Shown here: in pieces, positions 16,539-23,823 of the stretch
How the letters are laid out: every line of letters begins with the position of its first letter
How positions within the stretch are numbered: position 1 is the stretch's first letter
Assembly: GCA_020637215.1 (NCBI GenBank)
Contig: JACJWI010000006.1
Location: 1 to 64,000, forward strand
Source: Microthrixaceae bacterium
GTDB taxonomy: Bacteria > Actinomycetota > Acidimicrobiia > Acidimicrobiales > Microtrichaceae
Direction: 5' to 3'
DNA length: 64,000 bases
Made by a program: the position numbers and the translations under genes
Notes under the pieces: generated by a model
Told to the model about the DNA's origin: nothing
Databases searched by the model: none
What the model saw: the letters and a program-made list of their open reading frames with translations, nothing else

Positions 16539-17497
16539 GGCTGGCCCGGATCGCCACCCACGACGGCGCCCACCTGGCGGTCGTCGAGGGCACACTCTCC
16601 GACGACCCTGCCCTCGACGGGCTCACCGTCGTCGACATCACCGCCGTCGAGGCGACCTTCGGAGACGACGTCGTCGCCGTGCTCGCCGCCGGCGACGCCG
16701 GCCGCGACGCCGTGACCGCCGCGCTCGCCGCCTCCCCGGCCTCGGCACGACGGCCGCTCGCGGAGGCTCGGCTCCTGGCCCCCGTGCCGCGGCCGCCGAA
16801 GTTCCTGGCCATCGGGTTCAACTTCCGCGGCCACGAGGCCGACGCCGGCGCCGCTCCCCCGGCCTTCCCGCTGTTCTTCAACAAGCAGACGACCTGCGTG
16901 ACCGGCCCGACCGATCCGATCCAGGCCCCGCCGAGCTCGACCCAGCTCGACTACGAGGGCGAGCTGGTGATGGTGATCGGCCGGCGCTGCCGACACGTCC
17001 CCGCCGATCGGGCAGCCGAGGTGGTGGGCGGCTACCTGGTCGGCAACGACGTCTCGGCCCGGGACTGGCAACGCCGCTCCCCCACCGTCACCCTCGGCAA
17101 GTCCTTCGACGCCACCGCCCCGACCGGTCCGTGGGTCACCACCGCGGACGACGTCGAGGACCCCCATGACCTGCGGATCCGCACCTGGGTCAACGGCGAG
17201 CAGGTCCAGGACGGCCGGACCGCCGACATGATCACCGACTGCTGGGCGCAGATCGCGCTGCTCAGCTCGGTGTTCACCCTCGAACCCGGCGACCTCATCT
17301 CCACCGGCACCCCGCCCGGCGCCGCCCAGCAGTCCGCCGATCCCCGGTGGCTGCGCCCCGGCGACCGGGTGAGCGTCGCCGTCGACGGCCTGGGGCTCAT
17401 CGACAACGAGGTGGTCGCGGCGCCGGAGACGACGGTGATCGACCCGCACCGCCGGTGGCCGCCGAGCGGCCCGTCCCCTCAGCGAGGTTCCCGATGA
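16535..17497 (+). CDS. Fumarylacetoacetate-hydrolase-family protein
   Basis: A 320-aa protein of the FAH superfamily. The catalytic domain begins near residue 85 with KFLAIGFNFRGHEADAG and contains the metal ligands in LDYEGELVMVIG and VGNDVSARDWQ. GDLISTGTPPGAA is the conserved C-terminal loop. Family members hydrolyse or decarboxylate 2-oxo acids, or hydrate 2-keto-4-pentenoates. The N-terminal 80 residues form the usual small domain. It lies between enolase-like and dehydrogenase genes, with one-codon overlaps on both sides. Confidence 0.88.
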   Translation: MRLARIATHDGAHLAVVEGTLSDDPALDGLTVVDITAVEATFGDDVVAVLAAGDAGRDAVTAALAASPASARRPLAEARLLAPVPRPPKFLAIGFNFRGHEADAGAAPPAFPLFFNKQTTCVTGPTDPIQAPPSSTQLDYEGELVMVIGRRCRHVPADRAAEVVGGYLVGNDVSARDWQRRSPTVTLGKSFDATAPTGPWVTTADDVEDPHDLRIRTWVNGEQVQDGRTADMITDCWAQIALLSSVFTLEPGDLISTGTPPGAAQQSADPRWLRPGDRVSVAVDGLGLIDNEVVAAPETTVIDPHRRWPPSGPSPQRGSR

Positions 17498-18474
17498 CCC
17501 GCCCGACGATCGTGCTCACCGACCGGGGCTGGGACGACGCCGACATCGAACGGCAGCTCTGCGACGACGCCGGCTACGACCTCGTCGACGTTCAGGAACC
17601 GGCCGGCGAGGACGCCCTCGTGCGGGCGGTCACCGAGGCCGACCCGGTGGGGATCCTGTTCTGCTGGGCGCCGGTGACGGCCCGGGTGCTCGCCGCTGCA
17701 CCCCGGTTGGCCGTCGCGTCCCGCCTGGGAGTCGGCCTGGACAACATCGACCTTCCCGAGGCGGCCCGCCGGAACCTGACCGTCACCCGGGTGCCCGACT
17801 ACTGCGTCGAGGAGGTGTCGGACCACGTCGTCGCGCTCGTCCACAACTGGGCGCGGGGAGTCACGGCGTTCGACCGCGACGTCCGCGACGGCCGCTGGCG
17901 GCCAGGGATGCGGGACCTGCGGCGGGTGCGCGACCTGACCGTCGGCGTGTGGGGCCTGGGGGCGATCGGCTCGGCCACCGCGGCCAAGTTCGCGGCGTTG
18001 GGCTGCACCGTGGTCGGCCACAACCGCTCGGTGGTCGACCCGCCGGCCGGGGTCGAGGTGGTGTCACCGGCGGACCTGCTGGCCCGGAGCGACGTCGTCA
18101 GCCTCCACGTCCCGGCCGTTGCCGGAGCCGGGCCGCTGATCGGGGCGACCGAGCTGGCGGCCATGCGGCCCGGGTCGTTGCTGGTCAACACGTCCCGCGG
18201 CGCCCTGGTCGACACCGACGCCCTGGTGTCGGCGCTGCGCACCGGGTCACCCGGCGCGGCCGCGCTCGACGTCCTGCCGGCCGAGCCCGAGGTGCCCGAG
18301 GTGCTGCGAGCCGCGATGACCGGCCCCGACGCCGTGGACGTGACGATCACGCCGCATGTGGCGTTCTCGTCCACAGCGTCGGTGACCGAGCTGCGGGTCC
18401 GGGCCACCGAGGACCTGCTGCGGGTGCTGCGCGGGGAGCCGCCCCGGGACCCGGTTCCCCTTCCGTCACCCTGA
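17494..18474 (+). CDS. D-isomer-specific 2-hydroxyacid dehydrogenase (CtBP/SerA-like)
   Basis: A 326-aa NAD-dependent dehydrogenase. The NAD-binding motif is VGVWGLGAIGSATA. The catalytic set is visible: Arg near SRLGVGLDNIDL, Glu in LPAEPEVPEV, and His in TITPHVAFSS. NTSRGALVDTDALVSAL is the usual family signature. It reduces a 2-oxo acid or oxidises a 2-hydroxy acid. Its position after FAH and enolase-like genes suggests it finishes or starts the same pathway. ATG at 17494 overlaps the FAH stop. Confidence 0.88.
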   Translation: MTRPTIVLTDRGWDDADIERQLCDDAGYDLVDVQEPAGEDALVRAVTEADPVGILFCWAPVTARVLAAAPRLAVASRLGVGLDNIDLPEAARRNLTVTRVPDYCVEEVSDHVVALVHNWARGVTAFDRDVRDGRWRPGMRDLRRVRDLTVGVWGLGAIGSATAAKFAALGCTVVGHNRSVVDPPAGVEVVSPADLLARSDVVSLHVPAVAGAGPLIGATELAAMRPGSLLVNTSRGALVDTDALVSALRTGSPGAAALDVLPAEPEVPEVLRAAMTGPDAVDVTITPHVAFSSTASVTELRVRATEDLLRVLRGEPPRDPVPLPSP

Positions 18475-18490
18475 GAACTGGGGCTCCGGG

Positions 18491-19756
18491 TCAGGAACCG
18501 AACATCCAGCTCTCGGCGAAGATCGGGGCCGGGGGCGCTCCCTGGTCGGTCCCGCTGATCTCGACGCGGACCACCGTTCCCGCCACGTCGAGCGCGGCAG
18601 GCAGACGGCTGGTCTCCGGCGTGGTGATGACGTCCGGGGCCGGGGTCATCGACGCCTCGAGCTGCCACGCCCCACCCACGAGGCGGTAGGCCCCGAGGAC
18701 ACCGACGTTCGATGTGCCGGTCGACGCCGGGCTGGGCCGCGCCACGAATCGGGCCAGGGTGACCAGCAGGCCGTCGTCGAGCGCCACCTGACGGCCGAAG
18801 TAGGTGCCGTGGCCGATGTCGGGCAGACCGGCGGGCGGGGTGAGGACGGCGGTGGTGGCCCACGGCCCGGAGCCGGTCGGCGACAGGATCATCACCCGTC
18901 CCACCGTGCCCGATCCCTGCGATGCCTCCACCCCGACCGCGGCACGGGTGACGGATCCATCGACATCGAGGTCGAACGAGGTGAGCACCAGGTCGCCGCC
19001 GGTCCACACCTGCGTCAGGGCGGTCACGGTCGGATCGGACAGGTCCGCGACCGCGACCGCCGTCTCAGCGCCCGGCCTGATCGGATCGCTGCCGGCGACG
19101 ACGAGGGTGTCCCCGGCGAGCTCGCCGTCGATCCGCAGGTAGTCGCTCCACGACGCCGGCAGCGACACCGACACCGCCGGACCGACCGTGACCACCCCGC
19201 CGGTCACGTCGATGGGATGCACCTGGAGCAGATCAGCCGACGCCGCGCTGTCGCGGGTGACCAGGTATGAGTCCGAGAACGCCACGACCACCTCGCGGTT
19301 CGGGTTCAGCGCGTAGGTGCCCCCGACGGTCCACGTCCCGCCCTGCTCGACGAAGATCCGGTTGGCCGCGGTGACGCCGTCACCGCCGGCGAGCAGCAGG
19401 TGCGTCCCCAGGTAGGGGCGGGACACCAGCGGGCTCTGGTAGAGCGGGTGCGAGTAGTACGTGGGCGACAGCACCACCGGGGCTCCGAGGTCGCCGACAC
19501 CCGGACCGGTCCGGGGTGTGAGCACCGTCTCGGCCGCGGTCAGCGTGCCGTCGACCCCGGCCCGGGACCGAACGAGCCAGTCGTCGTTGTGGTCGAGGCC
19601 ACCCCACTCGGTGCCGGTGGTGCCGATGGTCCGGCCCTGGGTCACGGTCCCCGGCCACTCGGTGGTCACCACCGGCGGCGGCACCGTCGGAGGAGCGCAG
19701 GCCACCGCCAGCGCAACCATCGAGATCGTCGCCACACCCCACAGACGCCTACGCAT
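18491..19756 (-). CDS. Secreted lipoprotein, probable beta-propeller, function unknown
   Basis: A 421-aa predicted lipoprotein. The signal MRRRLWGVATISMVALAVA is followed by CAPP. The mature part is rich in beta-forming repeats of about 50 residues, with patterns like DGTLTAAETVLTP, LLAGGDGVTAANRIFV and DTLVVAGSDP. They recall FG-GAP or Kelch-like propeller blades. No catalytic motif was recognised. It converges with the dehydrogenase gene with only 16 bp between stops. Several similar propeller proteins occur in environmental actinobacteria. Confidence 0.75.
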   Translation of the reverse strand: MRRRLWGVATISMVALAVACAPPTVPPPVVTTEWPGTVTQGRTIGTTGTEWGGLDHNDDWLVRSRAGVDGTLTAAETVLTPRTGPGVGDLGAPVVLSPTYYSHPLYQSPLVSRPYLGTHLLLAGGDGVTAANRIFVEQGGTWTVGGTYALNPNREVVVAFSDSYLVTRDSAASADLLQVHPIDVTGGVVTVGPAVSVSLPASWSDYLRIDGELAGDTLVVAGSDPIRPGAETAVAVADLSDPTVTALTQVWTGGDLVLTSFDLDVDGSVTRAAVGVEASQGSGTVGRVMILSPTGSGPWATTAVLTPPAGLPDIGHGTYFGRQVALDDGLLVTLARFVARPSPASTGTSNVGVLGAYRLVGGAWQLEASMTPAPDVITTPETSRLPAALDVAGTVVRVEISGTDQGAPPAPIFAESWMFGS

Positions 19757-19844
19757 GTCCCCTCCCGTTGTCGCCCGTCCGACGAGATCCCCCGCGCCGG
19801 AACAGGAGTGACCGTAGCGCGATCGCCCTCACCCGCCCTGCAAA

Positions 19845-19886
19845 CTGGGGTCGGAATCGACACGTCCTGTCGATCCCGACCCCCAG
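19845..19886. repeat. Hairpin repeat of the CTGGGG...TCGACA family, copy 1
   Basis: Arms CTGGGGTCGGAATCGACA and TGTCGATCCCGACCCCCAG pair with one bulge and one mismatch around a 5-base loop. The sequence closely resembles the hairpin at 20406-20448, including the asymmetric GGAATCGACA arm and the TCCTGTCGA right side. The two copies are in the same orientation and flank the DinB-like gene. Confidence 0.85.
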
Positions 19887-19922
19887 AAGCCGCCCACCCG
19901 ACCACGACCTCGAGGGAACTCC

Positions 19923-20378
19923 ATGGAGCTGGACCCGTCCACCATCGACCTGTACGTACGGCACGCCTTCGCCGGCATGAACCGCGTGCTCGACCGCCTC
20001 GACGACGACACCGTCAACCGGACACCCGACGGGTGGGGCACCAACTCGGTGGCCGGGCTGATCGTGCACTGCTGCGAGCTGGCCCCCTCCTGGTTCGAGA
20101 TGCCCGGCCTGGGCCGCGACAGCGTCCGGGACCGCGAGGCGGAGTTCGCAGCGACCGGGACCGTGACCGAGCTCCGCACCCGCATCGACGCCGCGGTCGC
20201 CCGGACCTCCGCGCTGATCGGGGAGTTCGCCGTCGGGCCGACGACGCCCGAGCACGACTTCCGGGCCTTCATGCCCGGCGAGGACCGCTCCGACGGGGCG
20301 CTGGTGCTCCACGTGCTGGAGGAGCTGTTCCAGCACCTGGGGCACATGGAGGTCACCGCCGACGCCCTCGGCCGCTGA
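19923..20378 (+). CDS. DinB/mycothiol-dependent-isomerase-like four-helix protein
   Basis: A 151-aa protein of the DinB_2/MDMPI superfamily. The metal-binding histidines appear in LIVHCCELAPSW and in LFQHLGHMEVT near the C-terminus. The protein is all-helical. The superfamily includes thiol-S-transferases that use mycothiol or bacillithiol. The substrate is unknown. The gene is exactly bracketed by two related hairpin repeats, one 36 bp before its start and one 27 bp after its stop. Confidence 0.8.
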   Translation: MELDPSTIDLYVRHAFAGMNRVLDRLDDDTVNRTPDGWGTNSVAGLIVHCCELAPSWFEMPGLGRDSVRDREAEFAATGTVTELRTRIDAAVARTSALIGEFAVGPTTPEHDFRAFMPGEDRSDGALVLHVLEELFQHLGHMEVTADALGR

Positions 20379-20405
20379 ACGTCCCGATCCGGCCACCGTC
20401 CCGTT

Positions 20406-20448
20406 CTGGGGCGCGGAATCGACAAATCCTGTCGACTCCGCGCCTTAG
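20406..20448. repeat. Hairpin repeat of the CTGGGG...TCGACA family, copy 2
   Basis: Arms CTGGGGCGCGGAATCGACA and TGTCGACTCCGCGCCTTAG pair with a G-U-type mismatch and two drifted bases near the base of the stem. The right arm contains TTA at 20445-20447. On the minus strand this is the TAA stop codon of the CYTH gene. The hairpin therefore reaches into that coding sequence. Confidence 0.85.
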
Positions 20449-20969
20449 ATCCACCGCTGGAGCAGGGCGGCGATCTCCGACGCGGTGGCTGAGGCGAGCT
20501 CGCCTCCCGAGTAGCGGTCGTCGTGGGTGACGTCGGCCCGGGCGAACGGAGGCGGGTCGAGCAGCTCGTCGTCGGCACCGAGTTCGATCTCGGCGAGCAC
20601 GAGTCCGCGCAGCCGGCCGTGGAAGCGGTCGACCGCGAGCGCTCCCGTGCCCCACGGGAGGACGAACCGGGACTTGGCGATCTCCGCCGCCGGCAACGTC
20701 GCCAGCACGTCGAACTCCTCGGGGCTCAGGTAGATGCTCGTCACCATCACCCGCTCGGGATCAGTTGCCTCGACCCTGACCTTCTGCCCCAACTTGAGGA
20801 CGAGCCCGTCCGACGAGGTCATCCGCCGGAGCCGCAGCCGGGTGCCGAGCAGGTAGCGGTCGACGATCTCGGCGCGGGGCCGGGCCTCGGTGGGCACCGA
20901 GTCCAGCACCCACCGCTGCTCCCGCTCGAGGCGGGCGTAGCGCCCGGAGCCGGGACGACGATCCTCCAT
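20445..20969 (-). CDS. CYTH-domain protein
   Basis: A 174-aa protein with a CYTH (triphosphate tunnel) fold. Motifs are RLEREQRWVL near the N-terminus in place of the usual ExExK, RYLLGTRLRLRRM, GLVLKLGQKVRV, LALDRFHG-like LAVDRFHGRLRG, and VLAEIELGADDE. The family binds triphosphates such as ATP, inorganic tripolyphosphate or thiamine triphosphate, and may be an adenylate-cyclase-like or polyphosphatase enzyme. ATG at 20969 gives MEDRRPGSG. An in-frame extension reaching 21050 looks non-coding. The stop lies in a hairpin repeat. Confidence 0.8.
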   Translation of the reverse strand: MEDRRPGSGRYARLEREQRWVLDSVPTEARPRAEIVDRYLLGTRLRLRRMTSSDGLVLKLGQKVRVEATDPERVMVTSIYLSPEEFDVLATLPAAEIAKSRFVLPWGTGALAVDRFHGRLRGLVLAEIELGADDELLDPPPFARADVTHDDRYSGGELASATASEIAALLQRWI

Positions 20970-21054
20970 CGGACGATCCTCCCACCCGGCGCCGGGGTCG
21001 GTGCGGTGGCAATCGCCTCGGCGTCGCACCGGGTTCGCGGGCAGGATCACGACG

Positions 21055-21627
21055 ATGCCGCAACCGACGGAGGACCGACCGGCACAGATCGAGGTGCGGC
21101 GAGGGTCGGTCGCCGACGCCGAACTGGTCGGGGGCCTCTACCTGCGGTCGTGGCTCGCCGGATACGAGGGCCTCGTCGATCCCGACCAACTCGCTCCCGT
21201 GGCCGCCGAGCGAGCGGCCTACGACTGGCCTGTCGCGATCGAGGATCCCCACGCCCGCTTCGCCATCGGGTACGTGGATGCGCAGCCGGCGGGTGTGGCG
21301 AAGGTCGGCCCGGACCCGACCGAGAATGTCAGGGGCGTCTGGCTCGAACTGCTGTACGTGACGCCGGAGTTCTGGGGAACAGGGGTGGCGGCGGCCCTGC
21401 TCGGTTGGGCCACCGGGTACGCCGGCACCACCGGAGCGTCCGCCATGCGACTCCGCGTCGTCGAGGCCCAGGCGCGGGCCCGTCGCTTCTACCAGCGCGA
21501 GGGCTGGGAACCCGACCCGACGTCCCGTCCTCGCACAACGACTTCTTCCCGTTGCTGTGCCTGCGCCGCCGCCTCGGCTGAGGGCCAGCCTTGCCGACCC
21601 CCCGACCACCTATGGTCGGACGGGTGA
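21055..21627 (+). CDS. GNAT-family N-acetyltransferase with probable C-terminal frameshift
   Basis: A 190-aa reading frame. The GNAT fold is clear: AGVAKVGPDP, LELLYVTPEFWGTGVAAALL with the acetyl-CoA loop, and RLRVVEAQARARRFYQREGW. After about residue 156 the frame turns into an implausible Ser/Arg/Cys-rich tail (TSRPRTTTSSRCCACAAAS). Shifting frame at a tandem CCGACCCGAC gives PDVPSSHNDFFPLLCLRRRL and a stop at 21581, a normal GNAT terminus. I infer a 5-bp tandem duplication that shifted the frame, or a sequence error. Substrate unknown. Confidence 0.7.
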   Translation: MPQPTEDRPAQIEVRRGSVADAELVGGLYLRSWLAGYEGLVDPDQLAPVAAERAAYDWPVAIEDPHARFAIGYVDAQPAGVAKVGPDPTENVRGVWLELLYVTPEFWGTGVAAALLGWATGYAGTTGASAMRLRVVEAQARARRFYQREGWEPDPTSRPRTTTSSRCCACAAASAEGQPCRPPDHLWSDG

Positions 21628-22748
21628 GATGCGCTGCCGGTCCAGCGCGGGGGACATGCCGTGGGTCCTTGTGGGCGGCCTTCCTCGCTGCGCTCGTCGC
21701 CGCCGGGATCACCGCGTGCGGCAGCGGCGGAACGACTGCCGAGCCATTGGACACTGCGACCGGTGTCGTCGGTTCGTGGTCGGGTCCGTCGGTCGCCAAC
21801 GCTCCGACTCCTCAGGCCACCGCAGTGCTGCTGGCGGGGGCACGTCCGGCGGTGATCGAAGCGGTCGGGTCCGATGTCCGCGTCCTCGAACCGGACGGCG
21901 ACCGACTGACAGCCCGGGCGTCGGAGGATCTGGGTGCCCCCGTGGTGTGGATGCAACCACGGGTCGACGGAGACGCTCTGGTGGTGCTCGCCCAGACGTG
22001 CGCCACCCCGGTGTCCACCGTCGACTCCGTCGACCGCGACTGCCCGTCAGCGCACACCGCACTCATCTCGTTCACCGGCGACGCGCTCGAGCCGAGCTCC
22101 GCGGAGGTCCACGTGGACGGCGTTCCCCGGGACTTCGCCTCGCTCGGTGACACCGCCGCGGTCACGACGTCGACCGGATTCTTCGTCCGCGACCCCGACG
22201 GCACTTGGACGCTGACGTCCGAGGTGATCGGACCGACGTGCGCGACCGACGAGGCGTACGTGGAGCACCTGATCGCGGCGTCGGCTCCGACGACCGTGGC
22301 CGACCCGGGAACGTCCTCCGGTGGATCGTTCCGGGTCCGACCGCTCAAGGGCGCTGCCACCGACCAGCGGGTTCCCGGGCGGGTCGACGCCATCACCTGC
22401 GCTCCGGACGGGTACATCGCCAGCGTGTCATCGGGATCAGCAGCAGCTGACGGCGTGTCGCTCTGGGGATCGACCGGCGTCGGTGCTCCGGAGCAGAAGG
22501 ACGGACCCAGCGGAGCGAGGTCGACGATCTGGGGTCAGCTGAGCCGAGGGCAATGGGCGACCGCGACCGTCGGCTCCCGTCGCACGGTGTTCATCGACCC
22601 GACCTCGGGCGACTGGTTCGCAGCGACGGGGTTGAAGGGCTCGGAGTCACCGCCCTACGCCACGCGATCGGGCGACCGGGGACTCGTCTTCGGTCCCGCA
22701 CCCGGCGGCGGCACCTGGATGCTCCGCGCCTACCGGCTCGACCGCTGA
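21612..22748 (+). CDS. Predicted lipoprotein, function unknown
   Basis: A 378-aa protein from the ATG at 21612; a GTG at 21624 is an equally plausible start. A signal peptide ends AALVAAGITACGSGG, so it is probably lipidated. The body contains beta-rich blocks with paired cysteines: VLAQTCATP, VDRDCPSAHT, VIGPTCATD and DAITCAPDG. The overall arrangement resembles the lipoprotein inside the ISL3-flanked region at 58662-59753, which has AGQVCERP, LECTDGG and SIACTDG at comparable positions. I infer the two are distant homologues. No enzyme motif was seen. Confidence 0.75.
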   Translation: MVGRVRCAAGPARGTCRGSLWAAFLAALVAAGITACGSGGTTAEPLDTATGVVGSWSGPSVANAPTPQATAVLLAGARPAVIEAVGSDVRVLEPDGDRLTARASEDLGAPVVWMQPRVDGDALVVLAQTCATPVSTVDSVDRDCPSAHTALISFTGDALEPSSAEVHVDGVPRDFASLGDTAAVTTSTGFFVRDPDGTWTLTSEVIGPTCATDEAYVEHLIAASAPTTVADPGTSSGGSFRVRPLKGAATDQRVPGRVDAITCAPDGYIASVSSGSAAADGVSLWGSTGVGAPEQKDGPSGARSTIWGQLSRGQWATATVGSRRTVFIDPTSGDWFAATGLKGSESPPYATRSGDRGLVFGPAPGGGTWMLRAYRLDR

Positions 22749-22762
22749 CGAAAGAGGGGCGC

Positions 22763-22784
22763 AGCCCCTGCTGGTGCAGGGGCT
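22763..22784 (-). terminator. Hairpin after the tRNA-Pro remnant
   Basis: A 9-bp stem, AGCCCCTGC and GCAGGGGCT, with a TGGT loop. It is a diverged copy of the terminator that follows the intact tRNA-Pro at 23571-23598. Read on the minus strand it is followed by a short pyrimidine stretch. Confidence 0.65.
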
Positions 22785-22793
22785 CAGTTCGGC

Positions 22794-22843
22794 CGGGCTG
22801 GGGAGATTCGAACTCCCGACCTTTGACCCCCCCAGTCGAGCTA
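22794..22843 (-). pseudogene. tRNA-Pro 3'-half remnant (possible att site)
   Basis: This stretch repeats the 3' half of the intact tRNA-Pro(GGG) gene at 23604-23678, in the same orientation. It covers the acceptor 3' strand, the whole T arm, the variable loop and the anticodon arm. There are small changes: the anticodon stem reads GCTCGAC, and the loop has two extra Gs. The 5' half is missing, so it cannot be a working tRNA. Together with the copied terminator it forms a direct repeat of about 80 bp around the toxin-antitoxin genes. Confidence 0.8.
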
Positions 22844-22929
22844 CGGCCGCTTCGGCTGGTGGTCGTCTGTCCCGCGATCCCCTCGTTGCCGAGGTCCTGG
22901 TTCCAGCCTGGGACAACAGATCCGGCTGA

Positions 22930-23142
22930 TCACCGGAGTTTCGCATACATCCCGAATACATCGATGCCGGCCGATTCGCCGACGGCATTCGACGCCTCGC
23001 CGATGATCTCGAGCAGGCGTTCGGTGGCGCGCTGGCGCATCCAATCGGTGTCGAATGCTCCACGCCCGCCGGCGACCAAGGTGGCGAGTTGCTGGGCCGC
23101 CTCGAGGACGTCGGCGATCCGAAGGTCGTCGGCTCGGCTCAA
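22930..23142 (-). pseudogene. hepT: HepT-like HEPN toxin, C-terminally truncated
   Basis: A 70-aa reading frame matching the N-terminal half of HepT/DUF86: RIADVLEAAQQL and RATERLLEIIGEASNAVGE are typical. Full HepT proteins are about 110-140 aa and carry an R-x4-6-H RNase motif near the C-terminus. That motif is absent here; the frame stops after MYAKLR. The sequence beyond the stop shows no HEPN continuation in any frame that I could see. The TTG start overlaps the MntA stop. The toxin is probably inactive. Confidence 0.7.
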
Positions 23143-23429
23143 ATCGGAACAGCTTCCCGACGGATGTGATCGTCTCGATCCTTGAGTCCGCCGACCGACA
23201 CGACGTCGACCGGGACTCCCAGGAGCTGCTCCAGCGCTTCCTGCAGGTCCATCAGATCGAACAGCGAGCTGCCCGGTTCGAACTCGACGAGGAAATCGAT
23301 GTCGCTCTCGGGCGTCTCGTCGCCCCTGGCGACCGAGCCGAACAAGGCCGCGGACCGACCGCGATGATGGCGCACGAGATCGCTGATCTCTCTCCTCTTG
23401 GCTTCGACAACCGCTCGGAGCGTGCCCAC
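23139..23429 (-). CDS. mntA: MntA-like nucleotidyltransferase antitoxin
   Basis: A 96-aa minimal nucleotidyltransferase. The signature GSxxRGxxxxxSDxD is intact as GSVARGDETPESDID, followed by FLVEFEPGSSLFDLMDL. MntA proteins neutralise HepT by adding AMP residues to it. The GTG start at 23429 and the overlap with the hepT frame give the usual operon order of antitoxin then toxin. It lies in an 800-bp segment between duplicated tRNA-Pro 3' halves, which suggests arrival on a mobile element. Confidence 0.85.
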   Translation of the reverse strand: MGTLRAVVEAKRREISDLVRHHRGRSAALFGSVARGDETPESDIDFLVEFEPGSSLFDLMDLQEALEQLLGVPVDVVSVGGLKDRDDHIRREAVPI

Positions 23430-23570
23430 CAGACCAGCCTATCGTCGGACCTCCACCTGTCCGCTGTGGACATCTGCCTCACGCACGGGGTGTGACGGTC
23501 CTGCATACGTGCTGCATACATGGCCCCAGATCAGGCGACGGCACTCGAAAGCAGTCAGGACGAAAAGCGG

Positions 23571-23598
23571 CGAAGCCCCTGCAGGTGCAGGGGCTTCG
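23571..23598 (-). terminator. Terminator of tRNA-Pro
   Basis: A 13-bp perfect stem, CGAAGCCCCTGCA and TGCAGGGGCTTCG, with a 2-base centre, just after the 3' end of tRNA-Pro. On the minus strand it is followed within a few bases by CGCTTTTC. It is a good factor-independent terminator. Confidence 0.8.
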
Positions 23599-23603
23599 TA
23601 CCG

Positions 23604-23678
23604 TCGGGCTGGGGAGATTCGAACTCCCGACCTCTTGACCCCCAGTCAAGCGCGCTAACCAAACTGCGCCACAGCCCG
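23604..23678 (-). tRNA. tRNA-Pro (GGG)
   Basis: A 75-nt cloverleaf. The acceptor strands are CGGGCTG and CAGCCCG, with A as discriminator; CCA is not encoded. The D arm starts GCGC, the anticodon stem is CTTGA/TCAAG with loop CTGGGGG, giving anticodon GGG. The T arm is GGGAG-TTCGAAT-CTCCC. The 5' end begins with C, as expected for proline tRNAs. Its 3' half is duplicated at 22794-22843. Confidence 0.95.
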
Positions 23679-23767
23679 GGGAGCGGTCACTGTAGCGCCG
23701 CTCGGGCGCAGCGCCGAACCCGCGCCACCGACCCGGCTGCTCTACACAGAGGATCGGGCCAACCCGT

Positions 23768-23817
23768 GATTCTCATGACTCCTGGGGTCACCAGTGGCGC
23801 GGACGGTCATGAGAATC
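23768..23817. repeat. Intergenic inverted repeat
   Basis: Twelve-base arms GATTCTCATGAC and GTCATGAGAATC enclose 26 bases. Inside lies a smaller hairpin, CTGG-GGTCA-CCAG. It sits just after the stop of the small zinc-ribbon membrane protein gene, between it and tRNA-Pro. It could be a terminator for that gene, though no T tract follows. It belongs to none of the other repeat families here. Confidence 0.75.
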
Positions 23818-23823
23818 CGGGGG

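Noticed and set aside
22794..22843. Second functional tRNA-Pro
   Set aside because: The 5' half (D arm and acceptor 5' strand) is missing and the anticodon loop has extra bases.
22553..23185. Plus-strand frame running through the tRNA remnant
   Set aside because: It translates tRNA sequence and the antisense of hepT; this is a known source of false genes.
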